Assembly: GCF_001606025.1 (NCBI RefSeq)
Contig: NZ_CP014945.1
Location: forward strand, 3,162,001-3,226,000
From: Psychrobacter alimentarius
Lineage (GTDB): Bacteria > Pseudomonadota > Gammaproteobacteria > Pseudomonadales > Moraxellaceae
DNA length: 64,000 nucleotides
Reading direction: 5' to 3'
Positions 8,487 through 18,486 of the stretch are shown here, one piece after another. The position numbers and the translations under genes were made by a program. A model generated the notes under the pieces. The model worked only from the letters and a program-made list of their open reading frames with translations, was not told the DNA's origin and ran no database searches. Within the stretch, counting starts at the first letter, position 1; each line of letters opens with the position of its first letter.

Positions 8487-9497
8487 TTATAATAAATGCG
8501 TAATAGCGTCTGATAGGTTAGGGGCTTTTTGCAAAACGTAAACCACAAATTTTGCTTCGGTACTAAATGCTTGTCTTGCAACAACGTCTAATAGCGCTTG
8601 TCTTTTTTCGCTTTTAGCACGATAAGCATATGGCGTCATTGTCATTAAATCACTCAAGTCATTGGCGGATAAAGTTAGCTCATGACTGACACGATGCGTA
8701 TGTATGAGAGTGAATTCAGAAGACAGCTCTTGTAAAAACTTGTCAGAGTCATGCTCACGCACGTCATCAAATAATGCTTCGCGCATCGATGCCAAATGTC
8801 CTGCATCTGGTTTTGCAATGATCAAATAGCCATCATCAGTTAATACCTCAGCAAATGCTCTTGGTAAGATTGGACTAAAAATACTACTGATACCTTTCAT
8901 ACTATGAGCACTGAGCGGTAGGTTCGCCGCGCTTGTCACCAATGGATAAATAATGGTTGTCCCAGCAGAGGTGTCTTTATCCTGCTGATACCAAAGCTTA
9001 CCTGTTGTCTTACTTACCTTGGCAAGCTCAACCAATGCAGGCTTACTGATATCAGCTGCGATCAAATTGTCGATGAGACCTGATTCTAGCTCTGCCATCG
9101 CTTGAGTGTAATAGCCTTCACCGCACCCAATATCTAACCAATTGGCAGGGGTTTTACTCGGTTCATCTTCCAATCCCCTTTTTGCCAATAGCTGTTGCAT
9201 CTGTTGGCCAATCAAAGCCTGCAATACTTGATAATGCCCAGCGTTCAAAAACCGTTTACGCGCCTCGATAGAGGCTTGGCTATCACCTGGCGCTTTGGAC
9301 TTTTTTTGTTGTACTGGTAATAGATTGACATAACCTTGCCGTGCCACATCGAAAGTATGGGCAGTCTGTTTGGGATTTAGGCTGCCGTCACAGCGCCAAG
9401 TATCTGGTGCAGGCTGCATAGGAGAGTGACAAAGGGGACAGGTAAATAAGGACACAAGCATCTCAAAATCGTAGCAATATGGCTGGCATTTTAACAA
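8487..9497 (-). CDS. rlmA: 23S rRNA (guanine-N1)-methyltransferase, RlmA type
   Basis: Up to 336 residues; the domain begins at the zinc-binding CPLCHSPM (Cys near residues 20 and 23), and a start 12 codons downstream (9461) is also possible because ribosome binding sites are weak for both. The zinc finger is followed by HTFDVARQGYVNLL, typical of RlmA. A class I methyltransferase domain then follows with the SAM-binding motif I as WLDIGCGEGYYT near residue 125. RlmA methylates G745 (or G748 in the TlrB branch) in helix 35 of 23S rRNA. It lies behind the mraY gene on the same strand, but a strong terminator separates the two. Assignment is good; G745 versus G748 is not decided by what I can see. 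Confidence 0.88.
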   Translation of the reverse strand: MLKCQPYCYDFEMLVSLFTCPLCHSPMQPAPDTWRCDGSLNPKQTAHTFDVARQGYVNLLPVQQKKSKAPGDSQASIEARKRFLNAGHYQVLQALIGQQMQQLLAKRGLEDEPSKTPANWLDIGCGEGYYTQAMAELESGLIDNLIAADISKPALVELAKVSKTTGKLWYQQDKDTSAGTTIIYPLVTSAANLPLSAHSMKGISSIFSPILPRAFAEVLTDDGYLIIAKPDAGHLASMREALFDDVREHDSDKFLQELSSEFTLIHTHRVSHELTLSANDLSDLMTMTPYAYRAKSEKRQALLDVVARQAFSTEAKFVVYVLQKAPNLSDAITHLL

Positions 9498-9530
9498 AAT
9501 TTGCGCGACCTAAGTAATAAAAGCGTGGAT

Positions 9531-9570
9531 AAAAAAAGCCGCCTCAATGCTGATTGAGGCGGCTTTTAAA
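9531..9570 (-). terminator. Terminator of the wall/division cluster
   Basis: Hairpin GCCGCCTCAAT/ATTGAGGCGGC with a 4-base loop, followed on the minus strand by seven T. It lies about 55 bases beyond the mraY stop and ends the cluster before rlmA. Confidence 0.9.
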
Positions 9571-9625
9571 TAACCGATATCACTGTCGATTTTTTATCAA
9601 TCTAGACGGTATTGGTGAGGCACTT

Positions 9626-10744
9626 TTAACGCAGTTTTAACGTCATTAGGCCAAGAATAACCAATATGATGGCGATGATCCAAAATCGTGCCACCACTTG
9701 GGTTTCTTTCCAGCCAATTTCTTCAAAATGATGATGTAGCGGCGCCATACGAAAGACACGTTTTTTGCGTAGCTTATACGAACCCACTTGTAGCATCACT
9801 GATAAGGCTTCGGCAACAAACAAACCACCCATAATCGCAAAGGCAATCTCTTGGCGTGTCATGACCGCAATTGTACCTAGCATCGCACCAAGTGCCAATG
9901 CACCGACATCACCCATAAACACTTGTGCTGGATGGGCATTGAACCACAAAAAGCCCAATCCTGCTCCAATCATAGCGCCACAAACAATGATCACCTCAGA
10001 GTTGTAAGCGATGTAAGGCACATGTAAATAATCAGCAAAACGTACGTCACCTGACACATATGCCATGGCACCCAAACCAGCTGCCACCAGTACCACTGGT
10101 AAAATAGCCAAACCATCCAAACCGTCAGTTAAGTTCACTGCATTGGACGCACCATTGATCACAAAATACGTAAAAATGATAAAACCAATACCAAAGGGTA
10201 CGACTGAAAATGGAATCATCCAATCTTTAAAGATCGGTAATAACAAATCCTGCATCTCGCGCGTGGTATTGATATCAGGTTGTAGTGTGGCAATATAGTA
10301 TAAAGACACGCCGACAAATAACGCCCCTATCGATAACCAAAAATATTTTTTGCGGGCGATTAAGCCTTTGGGGTCTTTGTATTTGATTTTGAGCCAATCA
10401 TCTGCCCAACCTACTGCCCCAAAAATGACCATCACTACCAGCAAAATCCACACATAGGGATTGTTCAAGCGTGCCCAAAGCAACGTCGATATACCGATGG
10501 CACTGAGAATCAACACGCCACCCATGGTTGGCGTACCCGTTTTGACCAAATGCGACTGCGGGCCATCGTCACGAATCGCCTGTCCGTATTTGAGCGAGCG
10601 TAGATGCTTAATGACACGTCCGCCAAAGATCATACTAAAGGCAAGTGCGGTAATAACCGCGAGTAGCGCGCGTAGCGTCAACGAAGAAACTGCCGAAAAC
10701 GGCGTATAATACTGACCAAGCCAGCCAAACAACCAAACTAACAC
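9626..10744 (-). CDS. mraY: Phospho-N-acetylmuramoyl-pentapeptide transferase
   Basis: A 372-residue polytopic membrane protein of normal length. MraY transfers phospho-MurNAc-pentapeptide to undecaprenyl phosphate at the inner membrane, making lipid I. Family hallmarks are present in order: the cytoplasmic loop [12 protein letters not shown], the catalytic acidic pair in [22 protein letters not shown], the [12 protein letters not shown] loop, and the HHH motif PLHHHFE near the C terminus. About ten membrane helices are visible. It begins 3 bp after murF, so the two are translationally close. It is the last gene of the cluster here; murD, ftsW and murG do not follow. Confidence 0.97.
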   Translation of the reverse strand: MLVWLFGWLGQYYTPFSAVSSLTLRALLAVITALAFSMIFGGRVIKHLRSLKYGQAIRDDGPQSHLVKTGTPTMGGVLILSAIGISTLLWARLNNPYVWILLVVMVIFGAVGWADDWLKIKYKDPKGLIARKKYFWLSIGALFVGVSLYYIATLQPDINTTREMQDLLLPIFKDWMIPFSVVPFGIGFIIFTYFVINGASNAVNLTDGLDGLAILPVVLVAAGLGAMAYVSGDVRFADYLHVPYIAYNSEVIIVCGAMIGAGLGFLWFNAHPAQVFMGDVGALALGAMLGTIAVMTRQEIAFAIMGGLFVAEALSVMLQVGSYKLRKKRVFRMAPLHHHFEEIGWKETQVVARFWIIAIILVILGLMTLKLR

Positions 10745-10747
10745 CGC

Positions 10748-12202
10748 CTACTCCTCGACTAGCGCATTGATAAGGGTTTCCATCTGCATGGAACGAGAGC
10801 CTTTGAATAACACGGTACAAGTCTGGGCTTGTTGCGCTTGCAAATACGGCTGCAAATATTGTAATAAATGGTCTTTATCAGCGAACGCATGTGCATTGAT
10901 ATTGGCAATCTCTTGCGCCCCTGCCACTGTGTAAGGCGCGTACTCACCCACACAAAGCAATACATCTATCCCCGTGGTCGCAATGGTACGACCTAAACTC
11001 TGATGTTCGCTCACTGCCGCCTCACCCAATTCGCCGATATCACCCAATACCATGACTTGTATACCCGTCTGCGCGGCTAATACTTTTGCAGCGGCACGTA
11101 CCGAATGAGGATTGGCATTATAAGTATCATCGATCAAGCGATGCATACCAAGCAGCTGGCTGTTCAAACGACCTTTGGCAGGGCGCGAATTCTCAAGGCC
11201 AATGACGATATCTTTTGCATCAATGTTTAGTGCATGAGCACAGGCAGCAGCAGCAAGCGCATTATTGACATTGTGCTCGCCTGCGAGTGGCAAATTGATG
11301 TCATGCAATTGGTTACCGATATGTAGCTTAAATTCACTGCGTTCAGGCTCTACGTCCAAATGACTGGCACTCACATCGGTATTACCAAACCCGATAACAT
11401 GTGAAGTATATTGTTCAGCGATACGGCGTAACTGGTTGGTAAAATCGTCTTTATCAGGAACGATAGCAAACTGCGTGTCTGTTAAGGTGTGATAGATTTC
11501 TGCTTTGGTTTGGCAAATACCTTCACGACTGCCAAACTCACCCAAATGTGCCGTGCCAATATTCAAGATACAAGCGACATCAGGCTGGACAATCTCAGTC
11601 GTATAAGCAATCTCGCCAATATGATTGGCACCCAGCTCTAAAATAGCGTAACGATGATGATCTGATAACTCAAGGAGCATCATCGGCACACCTAAATCAT
11701 TATTTAGGTTGCCACGGGTAATCAATGTGGGTGCCAATCGACCAAAAATGCTACCAAGCATCTCTTTACAAGTCGTCTTGCCACTAGAGCCTGTGATGGC
11801 AATTACCGTCAGATCTTTGTGCTGCTGACGGCGATAAGCGGCCAGTTGTCCAAGCGCCAATCGTGTGTCACTCACAACCAGCTGTGGAATACTGGTAGAA
11901 ATAGGACGAGAGACGATAGCGGCGACAGCCCCTTTTGATGCTGCCATATTGATGTAATGATGACCATCAAAATTGTCGCCACTTAATGCCAAAAAGATAT
12001 CACCCGTTTTTATGGTACGCGTATCAGTGGCAATGCGGTTACTGATTGCTCCGTGGTTTGCTGACTCTGCGTGACCTGCATTTACTTGGACTTCTGGTAG
12101 TTGCCAATGTCCATTAAGCGACTGTGTGGCCGCAAGCAAATTGTCTGCCTGCCAAACATACAGCCCTTGTGACTGGATGGTGTTATCGTTGTCGGCTGTC
12201 AT
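10748..12202 (-). CDS. murF: UDP-MurNAc-tripeptide--D-alanyl-D-alanine ligase
   Basis: A 484-residue cytoplasmic Mur ligase. It adds D-Ala-D-Ala to UDP-MurNAc-tripeptide, using ATP. The Mur-ligase P-loop is AITGSSGKTTCKEM near residue 138, and ELGANHIGEI and the central-domain NNALAAAACAHAL and DTYNANPHS motifs follow. An N-terminal uridine-binding domain with DTRTIKTGDIFLALSG is intact. Normal length. It lies between murE and mraY; the 123-bp gap to murE holds a three-copy 14-bp tandem repeat. Confidence 0.96.
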   Translation of the reverse strand: MTADNDNTIQSQGLYVWQADNLLAATQSLNGHWQLPEVQVNAGHAESANHGAISNRIATDTRTIKTGDIFLALSGDNFDGHHYINMAASKGAVAAIVSRPISTSIPQLVVSDTRLALGQLAAYRRQQHKDLTVIAITGSSGKTTCKEMLGSIFGRLAPTLITRGNLNNDLGVPMMLLELSDHHRYAILELGANHIGEIAYTTEIVQPDVACILNIGTAHLGEFGSREGICQTKAEIYHTLTDTQFAIVPDKDDFTNQLRRIAEQYTSHVIGFGNTDVSASHLDVEPERSEFKLHIGNQLHDINLPLAGEHNVNNALAAAACAHALNIDAKDIVIGLENSRPAKGRLNSQLLGMHRLIDDTYNANPHSVRAAAKVLAAQTGIQVMVLGDIGELGEAAVSEHQSLGRTIATTGIDVLLCVGEYAPYTVAGAQEIANINAHAFADKDHLLQYLQPYLQAQQAQTCTVLFKGSRSMQMETLINALVEE

Positions 12203-12240
12203 AGTGGTTACCTTATATGATGACTACTTGTTTCTTATAT

Positions 12241-12282
12241 TTGAATGTACTGATTTGAACGTACTGACTTGCATGTACTGGG
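12241..12282. repeat. Three imperfect 14-bp tandem repeats between murE and murF
   Basis: Units are TTGAATGTACTGAT, TTGAACGTACTGAC and TTGCATGTACTGGG, sharing TTGNAYGTACTG. They lie 39 bases upstream of the murF start (minus strand). The central GTAC is self-complementary. Function unknown. Confidence 0.7.
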
Positions 12283-12325
12283 CGTGTTCTAGAAAAAATT
12301 AAAACGCAACTGCAACCGCTATGAT

Positions 12326-14095
12326 TTATACTCGTCCCGCTTGCTGAAGTGCATTTTGTAAGACAACACTGTCATCAAAATCATAACGCACGTTATTGAT
12401 TTCTTGATAGGTCTCATGTCCCTTACCAGCGATGACTACAATATCGGCGGCGGCGGCTTGTCGAACAGCGTACTCAATCGCTTTTTGGCGTGCAGGCTCG
12501 ATATGCGTACGCTGATATTGCTCAGCACTCATGCCAGCTTGCATGTCTTGCAAAATTATATTCGGATCTTCAGTACGAGGATTGTCCGCTGTGAGTATGA
12601 TTTGATCCGCACCTGCCAGGCCCGCTTGCGCCATCAATGGGCGCTTACCAGCGTCACGGTCGCCACCACAACCGAATACCGCCCATAGCTGACCATCACA
12701 ATGGGTTTTAAGACTGGCGAGTACTTGTTGTAAAGCGTCAGGCGTGTGCGCATAATCCACAATAAAACAACCCTCATTGGATGGTACGCGCTGCATGCGC
12801 CCAACAGCGCCTTGTAACTGCGGTACAACGGCTGCGATACGCTCGATATCATGGTCAATGTCAGTACCAATCGCCACTGTTGCAGCAATGGCTGCTAGCA
12901 AATTGGCCACGTTAAAGCGACCTAACAATGGACTTATGACAGTGATGGTGTTGGTTTGGTCGTGATTGGCATCTGTACTATCAAGATGAACATCACCAGT
13001 ATTATTACTGACGTTATAGCGCACAGCAATCTCAACCCCTTGTAAACTCGGATTGATAGTAGCGGCGACAAAGGTTGCGTTTTTAGTAGGGTTTAGACTG
13101 TATGTCCAGACGGTTAAAGCACTGGTATGCGCCATATCTAGCATAATCTGTGCATGCTCATCATCAAGATTAATAATGGCATGGGTCAACTCTGGAAAAT
13201 GCGTTTTATCAAACAGCTTAGCTTTAGCAGCAGCATATTCTGCCATATCCGCATGATAGTCCAAATGATCACGGCTCAAATTGGTATAAATCGCCACTGA
13301 CGCCGGCATGCCTTGTAAGCGCTGTTGATCAAGACCGTGCGAACTCGCTTCCAACGCCAGTAGATCAGCATTTTCTTGCCCCATTTGATATAAGAACTGT
13401 TGAACGGCTAACGCATCCCCTGTCGTGTGGCTGGCTTGCACCAACGCTCCAAGCTTACCATTGCCCGCTGTACCCATGACGGCACTACTCATGCCCATCA
13501 ATTGCGCCAATTGCGCGACCAGTTGACTGATGGTGGTTTTACCATTGGTGCCCGTAACGGCTACAATTGCTGGCAAAATCACTGGTTGCTGATACTGCAA
13601 ATACGCCTGAATCAAATCGCCCAAAAAATCTCTAATATTAGGCACGTATAAGACAGGACAAGGCAGCGCGATGAGTTGCTGCTGTGCAACCGATTGCAAA
13701 TTATCTGCTAATGAAGAAGTATTCATATCGGCTGTTGTCAGTAAAGCAATAGGATCGATTTCAGATAAGATAAATGCGGCACTGTTAGCCGCTTGTATCA
13801 GATAATCACGACTTTTTTGACTGTGTAGTGTTTGGCTTTTTAATAAGACAAACACATCATTTTTTTTGAGCTGACGGCTGTCCAAACAAAACTGATGGAA
13901 GGGAATAGCCGCAATTGAGTCTTGTTGATTGCGGCGAGTTTGTGTCGATAATGCCTGTGCCAATGGAGGCTGCGCGGATGCGGCGATCATCGCTGTTAGG
14001 GTTTGCTGCAAACTATGTTTATTACTGGACTCGGCCAATTGTTGCAAGGTGACAGTAGTGCGGTTTAGCGATGAAGTAGACACGGTCATTGGCAA
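12326..14095 (-). CDS. murE: UDP-MurNAc-tripeptide synthetase, meso-diaminopimelate type
   Basis: A 589-residue Mur ligase, roughly 90 residues longer than the usual 490-500. It adds meso-diaminopimelate to UDP-MurNAc-L-Ala-D-Glu. The P-loop AVTGTNGKTTIS is at about 179-190. LTADNPRTEDP near the C-terminal domain is the DNPR motif that specifies meso-DAP over lysine. The extra length lies in the N-terminal region: an unusual leader (1-60) rich in Ser/Thr/Gln before the uridine-binding DSRQLKKNDVFV, and smaller insertions. The start is supported by a GGATTTGCCAATG context. It belongs to the minus-strand division/wall operon between ftsI and murF. Confidence 0.96.
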   Translation of the reverse strand: MPMTVSTSSLNRTTVTLQQLAESSNKHSLQQTLTAMIAASAQPPLAQALSTQTRRNQQDSIAAIPFHQFCLDSRQLKKNDVFVLLKSQTLHSQKSRDYLIQAANSAAFILSEIDPIALLTTADMNTSSLADNLQSVAQQQLIALPCPVLYVPNIRDFLGDLIQAYLQYQQPVILPAIVAVTGTNGKTTISQLVAQLAQLMGMSSAVMGTAGNGKLGALVQASHTTGDALAVQQFLYQMGQENADLLALEASSHGLDQQRLQGMPASVAIYTNLSRDHLDYHADMAEYAAAKAKLFDKTHFPELTHAIINLDDEHAQIMLDMAHTSALTVWTYSLNPTKNATFVAATINPSLQGVEIAVRYNVSNNTGDVHLDSTDANHDQTNTITVISPLLGRFNVANLLAAIAATVAIGTDIDHDIERIAAVVPQLQGAVGRMQRVPSNEGCFIVDYAHTPDALQQVLASLKTHCDGQLWAVFGCGGDRDAGKRPLMAQAGLAGADQIILTADNPRTEDPNIILQDMQAGMSAEQYQRTHIEPARQKAIEYAVRQAAAADIVVIAGKGHETYQEINNVRYDFDDSVVLQNALQQAGRV

Positions 14096-14160
14096 ATCCT
14101 AAACAGTTAAAACAAATCAAAGAATGAATGGCTAAACATTTAAAAACCGACTACCAATAC

Positions 14161-16269
14161 CTACTTGGCTTTCGTTTCTAACGGTTTGTCCAACGGCACA
14201 TTATATAAACGTAGTGCTTCTTTCATCACATTATGAAAAACGGGTGCTACAGTTAGACCTGCGTACATTTGACCACGTGGGTCTTCAATCAACATCACAC
14301 CCACCAATCTTGGATTTGATGCAGGCACCATACCGGCAAAGACGTTACGATATTGATCCGAATAATAGCCACCCTCTGGGTTGATACGGCGCGATGTGCC
14401 TGTTTTACCCGCCACCCGATAGCCATCAATAGCGGCGGCTTTGGCCGTACCACCTGTTTCGGTGACACTCTCCATCATCTGCACAATAGACATCGCCTGC
14501 TCATGAGCCATAATACGTTTGCTCGGCTTGGTCTTGTCATCTTTGATGAGGGTCAATGGATGCATAACGCCGCCTGCAGCCAGTGCTGAGTAAGCCTGTG
14601 CTACTTGTGCCAGCGTCACTTGTAGGCCATATCCATAACTGACTGTCGCCCGTCTTGACGTCTCTTTCTCTTTTGGTGTGACAATAAGCCCACTACCTTC
14701 ACCTGGGAACTGTAGCGGTGTTTTTTTGCCAAAACCAAACTGTCTTTGCATATTGGTGATGGCTTCGGGTGGTAGCGACAAAGCAATCTTGGTTGACGCC
14801 ACGTTACTGGATTTCTGTAACAAGGTTGCCAAGTTAATACGACCCAAATTGTTGTGATCTCGAATGGTGTAACCACGAACACGAATAGAGCCTGGATTGG
14901 TGTCAATCAAAGAGGTCGTCGTATACTTACCTGAATCTAAGGCTGTCGCAACGGTAAACGGCTTCATCACCGAACCTGGCTCAAAAACATCGAGGAGTGC
15001 ACGGTTACGCTGATTTTCACCCGTCATTTCATTCAAATTATTGGAGTTAAATGATGGCCATGTAGATAAAGCCAGTACCTCACCCGTTTGTACATCGACG
15101 ATCATACCCGTAGACCAACGCGCTTTTTGGACACGTCCTGCCTTTTCTAACTCTTTATAAAGCAAATACTGCAAGCGTGAATCAATGGTCAATGCCACAT
15201 CTTTGCCAGCAATTTCAGGTTCAATCTGCTTTAGCTCTTTTAGGCTGTTTTGTTTGGCATCTTTGAGTACCAAGACTTTACCGTCTGAGCCTGACAGATC
15301 TGTTTCGTATTGATGTTCTATCCCTGCGCGTCCTTCGTAACCACCTTCAGGATCGGTAGAGTTTTGCCCCATAAAACCCAAAAGCTGAGAGTTTGGTTGC
15401 GGCTGTGGATAATAACGCTGGAAGAAGTTTTTCTCATAGACACCAGGGAAATCAAGCGAGCTGACGCTTTGAGCAATCTCTGGCGTTACCTTGTTCAAAA
15501 GGGGCAGATAATGAGAGCCAGCACCCTTTGGTAGGGCAGCTTTGACCGCCTCTTCATCTGTCACATCGACACTGGTATCAATGGCAGTTACTTTTTTTAG
15601 CTCATCGACCGAAATATTAGCCGCCGCTGCCAATTTGGTTAAATCCATATTGTCTAAGCGTTTTTGCATACGCGCGACCAACTTTGGACTATCAGGATTG
15701 GTCAGGATAATGCGTTTGAGCTCATAATATTCGCGTGCGTAATCGTGCGGACTAAATGTCACGGTCGCAAGAGGCGCACTAATGGCCAATGGTAAATCAT
15801 TACGATCGGTAATCATACCGCGATAGGATTTTTGCGTACGCACACTAGTGATCAGCTCATTGCCTTTGTCTTGATAAAACTGAGCATTGGCAACTTGTAA
15901 ATAGTAAGCACGGGCGATGAGCAAACCCAAAATCACCAAGGAGATGACCCAAATCATGCGAAAGCGGTTTTTATCCTGCTCAAAGCCGCCACGAGAAGAG
16001 GCGCCAGACGCTTTACCCAAAAACCCTCTTTTACTTTTTTGGTTTTTGACACTGGTATAGGCGCCCTGTTCATCATCTTTTTTGAGACGACCAAATAATC
16101 TTTCTTTACGGCTATTGGTGGCTTTAGGATCGGACTTACCGCCTGCTTGACCAGATTTAGCAGCATTGGTACGGCGCAAAGGTTTAATAACTTTACCACT
16201 GGCAGCTTTTTTACTGGTGTTTTTTGAGGCAGCTTTACTATTATTGGTATTGGGTTTTTTGTCGCTCAT
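14161..16269 (-). CDS. ftsI: Peptidoglycan D,D-transpeptidase (PBP3), septal
   Basis: A 702-residue class B penicillin-binding protein that cross-links septal peptidoglycan. Order of parts: a basic, Ser/Lys/Gly-rich cytoplasmic tail (1-100, longer than the roughly 20-40 usual), one membrane anchor (about 104-126), the non-catalytic pedestal domain (about 140-340), and the transpeptidase domain with SVMK at 433-436, SSN at 487-489 and KTGT at 622-625. All catalytic motifs are intact. Its start overlaps the ftsL stop by 4 bp (ATGA), so translation is coupled. The N-terminal tail is not needed for catalysis and is an oddity of this lineage. Confidence 0.96.
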   Translation of the reverse strand: MSDKKPNTNNSKAASKNTSKKAASGKVIKPLRRTNAAKSGQAGGKSDPKATNSRKERLFGRLKKDDEQGAYTSVKNQKSKRGFLGKASGASSRGGFEQDKNRFRMIWVISLVILGLLIARAYYLQVANAQFYQDKGNELITSVRTQKSYRGMITDRNDLPLAISAPLATVTFSPHDYAREYYELKRIILTNPDSPKLVARMQKRLDNMDLTKLAAAANISVDELKKVTAIDTSVDVTDEEAVKAALPKGAGSHYLPLLNKVTPEIAQSVSSLDFPGVYEKNFFQRYYPQPQPNSQLLGFMGQNSTDPEGGYEGRAGIEHQYETDLSGSDGKVLVLKDAKQNSLKELKQIEPEIAGKDVALTIDSRLQYLLYKELEKAGRVQKARWSTGMIVDVQTGEVLALSTWPSFNSNNLNEMTGENQRNRALLDVFEPGSVMKPFTVATALDSGKYTTTSLIDTNPGSIRVRGYTIRDHNNLGRINLATLLQKSSNVASTKIALSLPPEAITNMQRQFGFGKKTPLQFPGEGSGLIVTPKEKETSRRATVSYGYGLQVTLAQVAQAYSALAAGGVMHPLTLIKDDKTKPSKRIMAHEQAMSIVQMMESVTETGGTAKAAAIDGYRVAGKTGTSRRINPEGGYYSDQYRNVFAGMVPASNPRLVGVMLIEDPRGQMYAGLTVAPVFHNVMKEALRLYNVPLDKPLETKAK

Positions 16270-16820
16270 TGTCCTGCCTCCGTTAGGTCGGCATCGCTTG
16301 GAGCAACCTCAGATGTTACATCACTTGTCTCGGCAGACCCAGTCTCCGCAGGCACAACAGGTGGTACATTGCTTACTCGTCCTTCGCCAACGATATCTGA
16401 ATCATTGGTCGCCACCTCGGTAGATTCTGTCGTCTCGGCTGGTGCTACTACGCCTGCCACGCCTGGTTGGATAATCAATTTATCTTCGAGCATAGGAGAG
16501 AACATACCCAGCTCAGCAACGGCACGGCTGGCAATTTGCGGTGTTGCACTAAACGTTTGCTGCTCAATCAATAGACGCTGGTGTTCGATCTGTAGCTTTC
16601 TCTCTTGTTTTTTCATGTCTTGCAAAGCTTTATAATCCTGGTGGTATTGCTGAATGCCTTCGGCAGTTTTAATTCCACTCCAAATAATAGCCGCCGCCAG
16701 CAGCAATAATATGGCGACATAAATACTGACCATATTAAATCGGCGCACAAATAGCTCGCCAATATCGGCATTAGGGGGTATTGTGGCACGACGGTTTGTA
16801 GTTTTGTCAGATATTGCCAT
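16266..16820 (-). CDS. ftsL: Cell division protein FtsL with long acidic tail
   Basis: A 184-residue bitopic protein. A short cytoplasmic part is followed by one membrane helix (about 30-52) and a coiled-coil region (about 60-105, IQQYHQDYKALQDMKKQERK). Then come the conserved ISSRAVAEL-like motif (here ASRAVAELGMFSPML), and a 60-residue acidic Pro/Thr/Ser/Glu-rich tail that ordinary FtsL proteins (about 110-120 residues) lack. FtsL with FtsB and FtsQ activates FtsWI at the septum from the periplasmic side. Identification rests mainly on position directly before ftsI (overlapping by 4 bp) plus topology, since FtsL is poorly conserved. Confidence 0.88.
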   Translation of the reverse strand: MAISDKTTNRRATIPPNADIGELFVRRFNMVSIYVAILLLLAAAIIWSGIKTAEGIQQYHQDYKALQDMKKQERKLQIEHQRLLIEQQTFSATPQIASRAVAELGMFSPMLEDKLIIQPGVAGVVAPAETTESTEVATNDSDIVGEGRVSNVPPVVPAETGSAETSDVTSEVAPSDADLTEAGQ

Positions 16821-17055
16821 GACGATCTCAAAAAAGTGAACTTAAAAATATAAAAAGCGATAATCAGTTACGAGTTAACAACCCTCATAAGCTATCCGCA
16901 CCATCAATTCATATACAGCCAAATACAAAAGTAAACGCTGAGCCTAGCAGATAATGTTTACAGCTTTTTAACAGCAGCGTAATCATTGAAACATTTAGGC
17001 ATATACAACTCATAAAAAACCAACTGTCCATTACGTCAATGAACTGACTGACGCT

Positions 17056-18207
17056 TTATGGCGCATTGTCGATGACATAATCACTGTCTGTACGGGTTGC
17101 CATTCGTAACCAAGCACTTCGAGCGCGCGGATTTCGACTGGTTTCAGCCTTACTCGGGCCCACGCGTTTGGGTTTACTAAAATAACGCGGCCGTTTGGGC
17201 GGCATCGGCAAATTCTCATCTTCTGGATACTGACCTTTGCTATGACGCTGCAAAAACTGCTTGATACGACGATCTTCTAATGAGTGAAAGCTGATTACTG
17301 CCAGCTGCCCACCTGCCTTTAAAAGCGGTATGCTTTGTGCTAAAAAGTCGTCAACATCGCCAAGCTCATTATTGATAAAAATACGCATGGCCTGAAAGCT
17401 TTGCGTGGCTGGATGTTTGCCGCGCTGCCAATTAGGATGCGCCACTTTAATCACCTCTGCCAGCGCAAGCGTTGAGTCATAGCTCTCCATTTGTTTGATA
17501 GCACGGGCAATGCGGCGGCTATGGCGCTCTTCGCCGAATTCATACAATACATTGGCTAAGGTTTCTTCATCAACGTACTCAAGCCACTCTGCAACTGACT
17601 GACCACGACTGGTATCCATACGCATATCAACTGCGCCATCCCGCATAAAACTAAAACCTCGGCTACCGTCATCGATTTGCGGAGAGGAAATACCCAAATC
17701 CGCCATCAATCCATCGACTTGTGTGATACCGAGAGCTGCCAAACTGGTTGTCAATGTCGCAAAACTATCATGCACCACGTGTATGCGCTTATCTTCGCTT
17801 GCCAGTGCGTTGGCAACGCTGATGGCAGTCGGATCTTTGTCAAAGACAATCAACCGCGCATCATCTGCAAGCTGGCTGAGTAGTAAGCGACTGTGACCAC
17901 CTCGCCCAAACGTTGCATCCACATAGACGCCGCTTACTTGTAAGCTTTTTTGGGGTTTTGACTCATCTTTTTGCGTCGGTAAGGATTTGACACCCAATAC
18001 CGCTGCGACGGTTTCTGGCAGTAGCACAGCATCGTGGACAAAATCCACCTCGTCTGATGTGGCTGGGTCTTGAATCGACGCTTGAGTCAGCATGTGATCC
18101 GTATGTTTTTCGACAGCAGACGGACTGGCCTCTGACTCAGAATGATCAGTGACTAAGGAAGGATTGGCGTTGGTATTTGATTTAGACTTTGATAGGGACA
18201 CAAACAA
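17056..18207 (-). CDS. rsmH: 16S rRNA (cytosine-1402-N4)-methyltransferase
   Basis: Up to 383 residues. RsmH methylates N4 of C1402 in 16S rRNA. The family body begins at HDAVLLPETV (about residue 58) and carries the SAM motif VDATFGRGGHS, DGLMADLGISSPQID, and the C-terminal VISFHSLEDRRIKQF and RNPRARSAWLR. The reading frame opens with TTG at 18207; an ATG at 18093, preceded by a CGGA, would give 345 residues and I consider it at least as likely. There is a 20-residue insertion before the SAM motif compared with typical members. First gene of the minus-strand division/wall cluster; no mraZ is found upstream, where gltX is divergent instead. Confidence 0.94.
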   Translation of the reverse strand: MFVSLSKSKSNTNANPSLVTDHSESEASPSAVEKHTDHMLTQASIQDPATSDEVDFVHDAVLLPETVAAVLGVKSLPTQKDESKPQKSLQVSGVYVDATFGRGGHSRLLLSQLADDARLIVFDKDPTAISVANALASEDKRIHVVHDSFATLTTSLAALGITQVDGLMADLGISSPQIDDGSRGFSFMRDGAVDMRMDTSRGQSVAEWLEYVDEETLANVLYEFGEERHSRRIARAIKQMESYDSTLALAEVIKVAHPNWQRGKHPATQSFQAMRIFINNELGDVDDFLAQSIPLLKAGGQLAVISFHSLEDRRIKQFLQRHSKGQYPEDENLPMPPKRPRYFSKPKRVGPSKAETSRNPRARSAWLRMATRTDSDYVIDNAP

Positions 18208-18486
18208 CTCAGTAGATGATGACCATATTGGCCAGTAATAGTAAAAAATCAGATGAAAATAAACAAGTTATGACTTACTGAGCATTATTATCGCAAGGAT
18301 ACGCAGGTAGTCAAGCGCTAGACGGGCTTTTCGTTAAAAATATCCCGTCTGTCTGTTATACTAACGGCATATTTTACGCTATTTTTTCACGTTGACTTCT
18401 ATTCTTTCACCTGTATTTTTTAGTCATCTTCTTTATTCATCGTTTTATTTGTCACTTTTCTTTAATAACCATATTCTGAGATTTTT

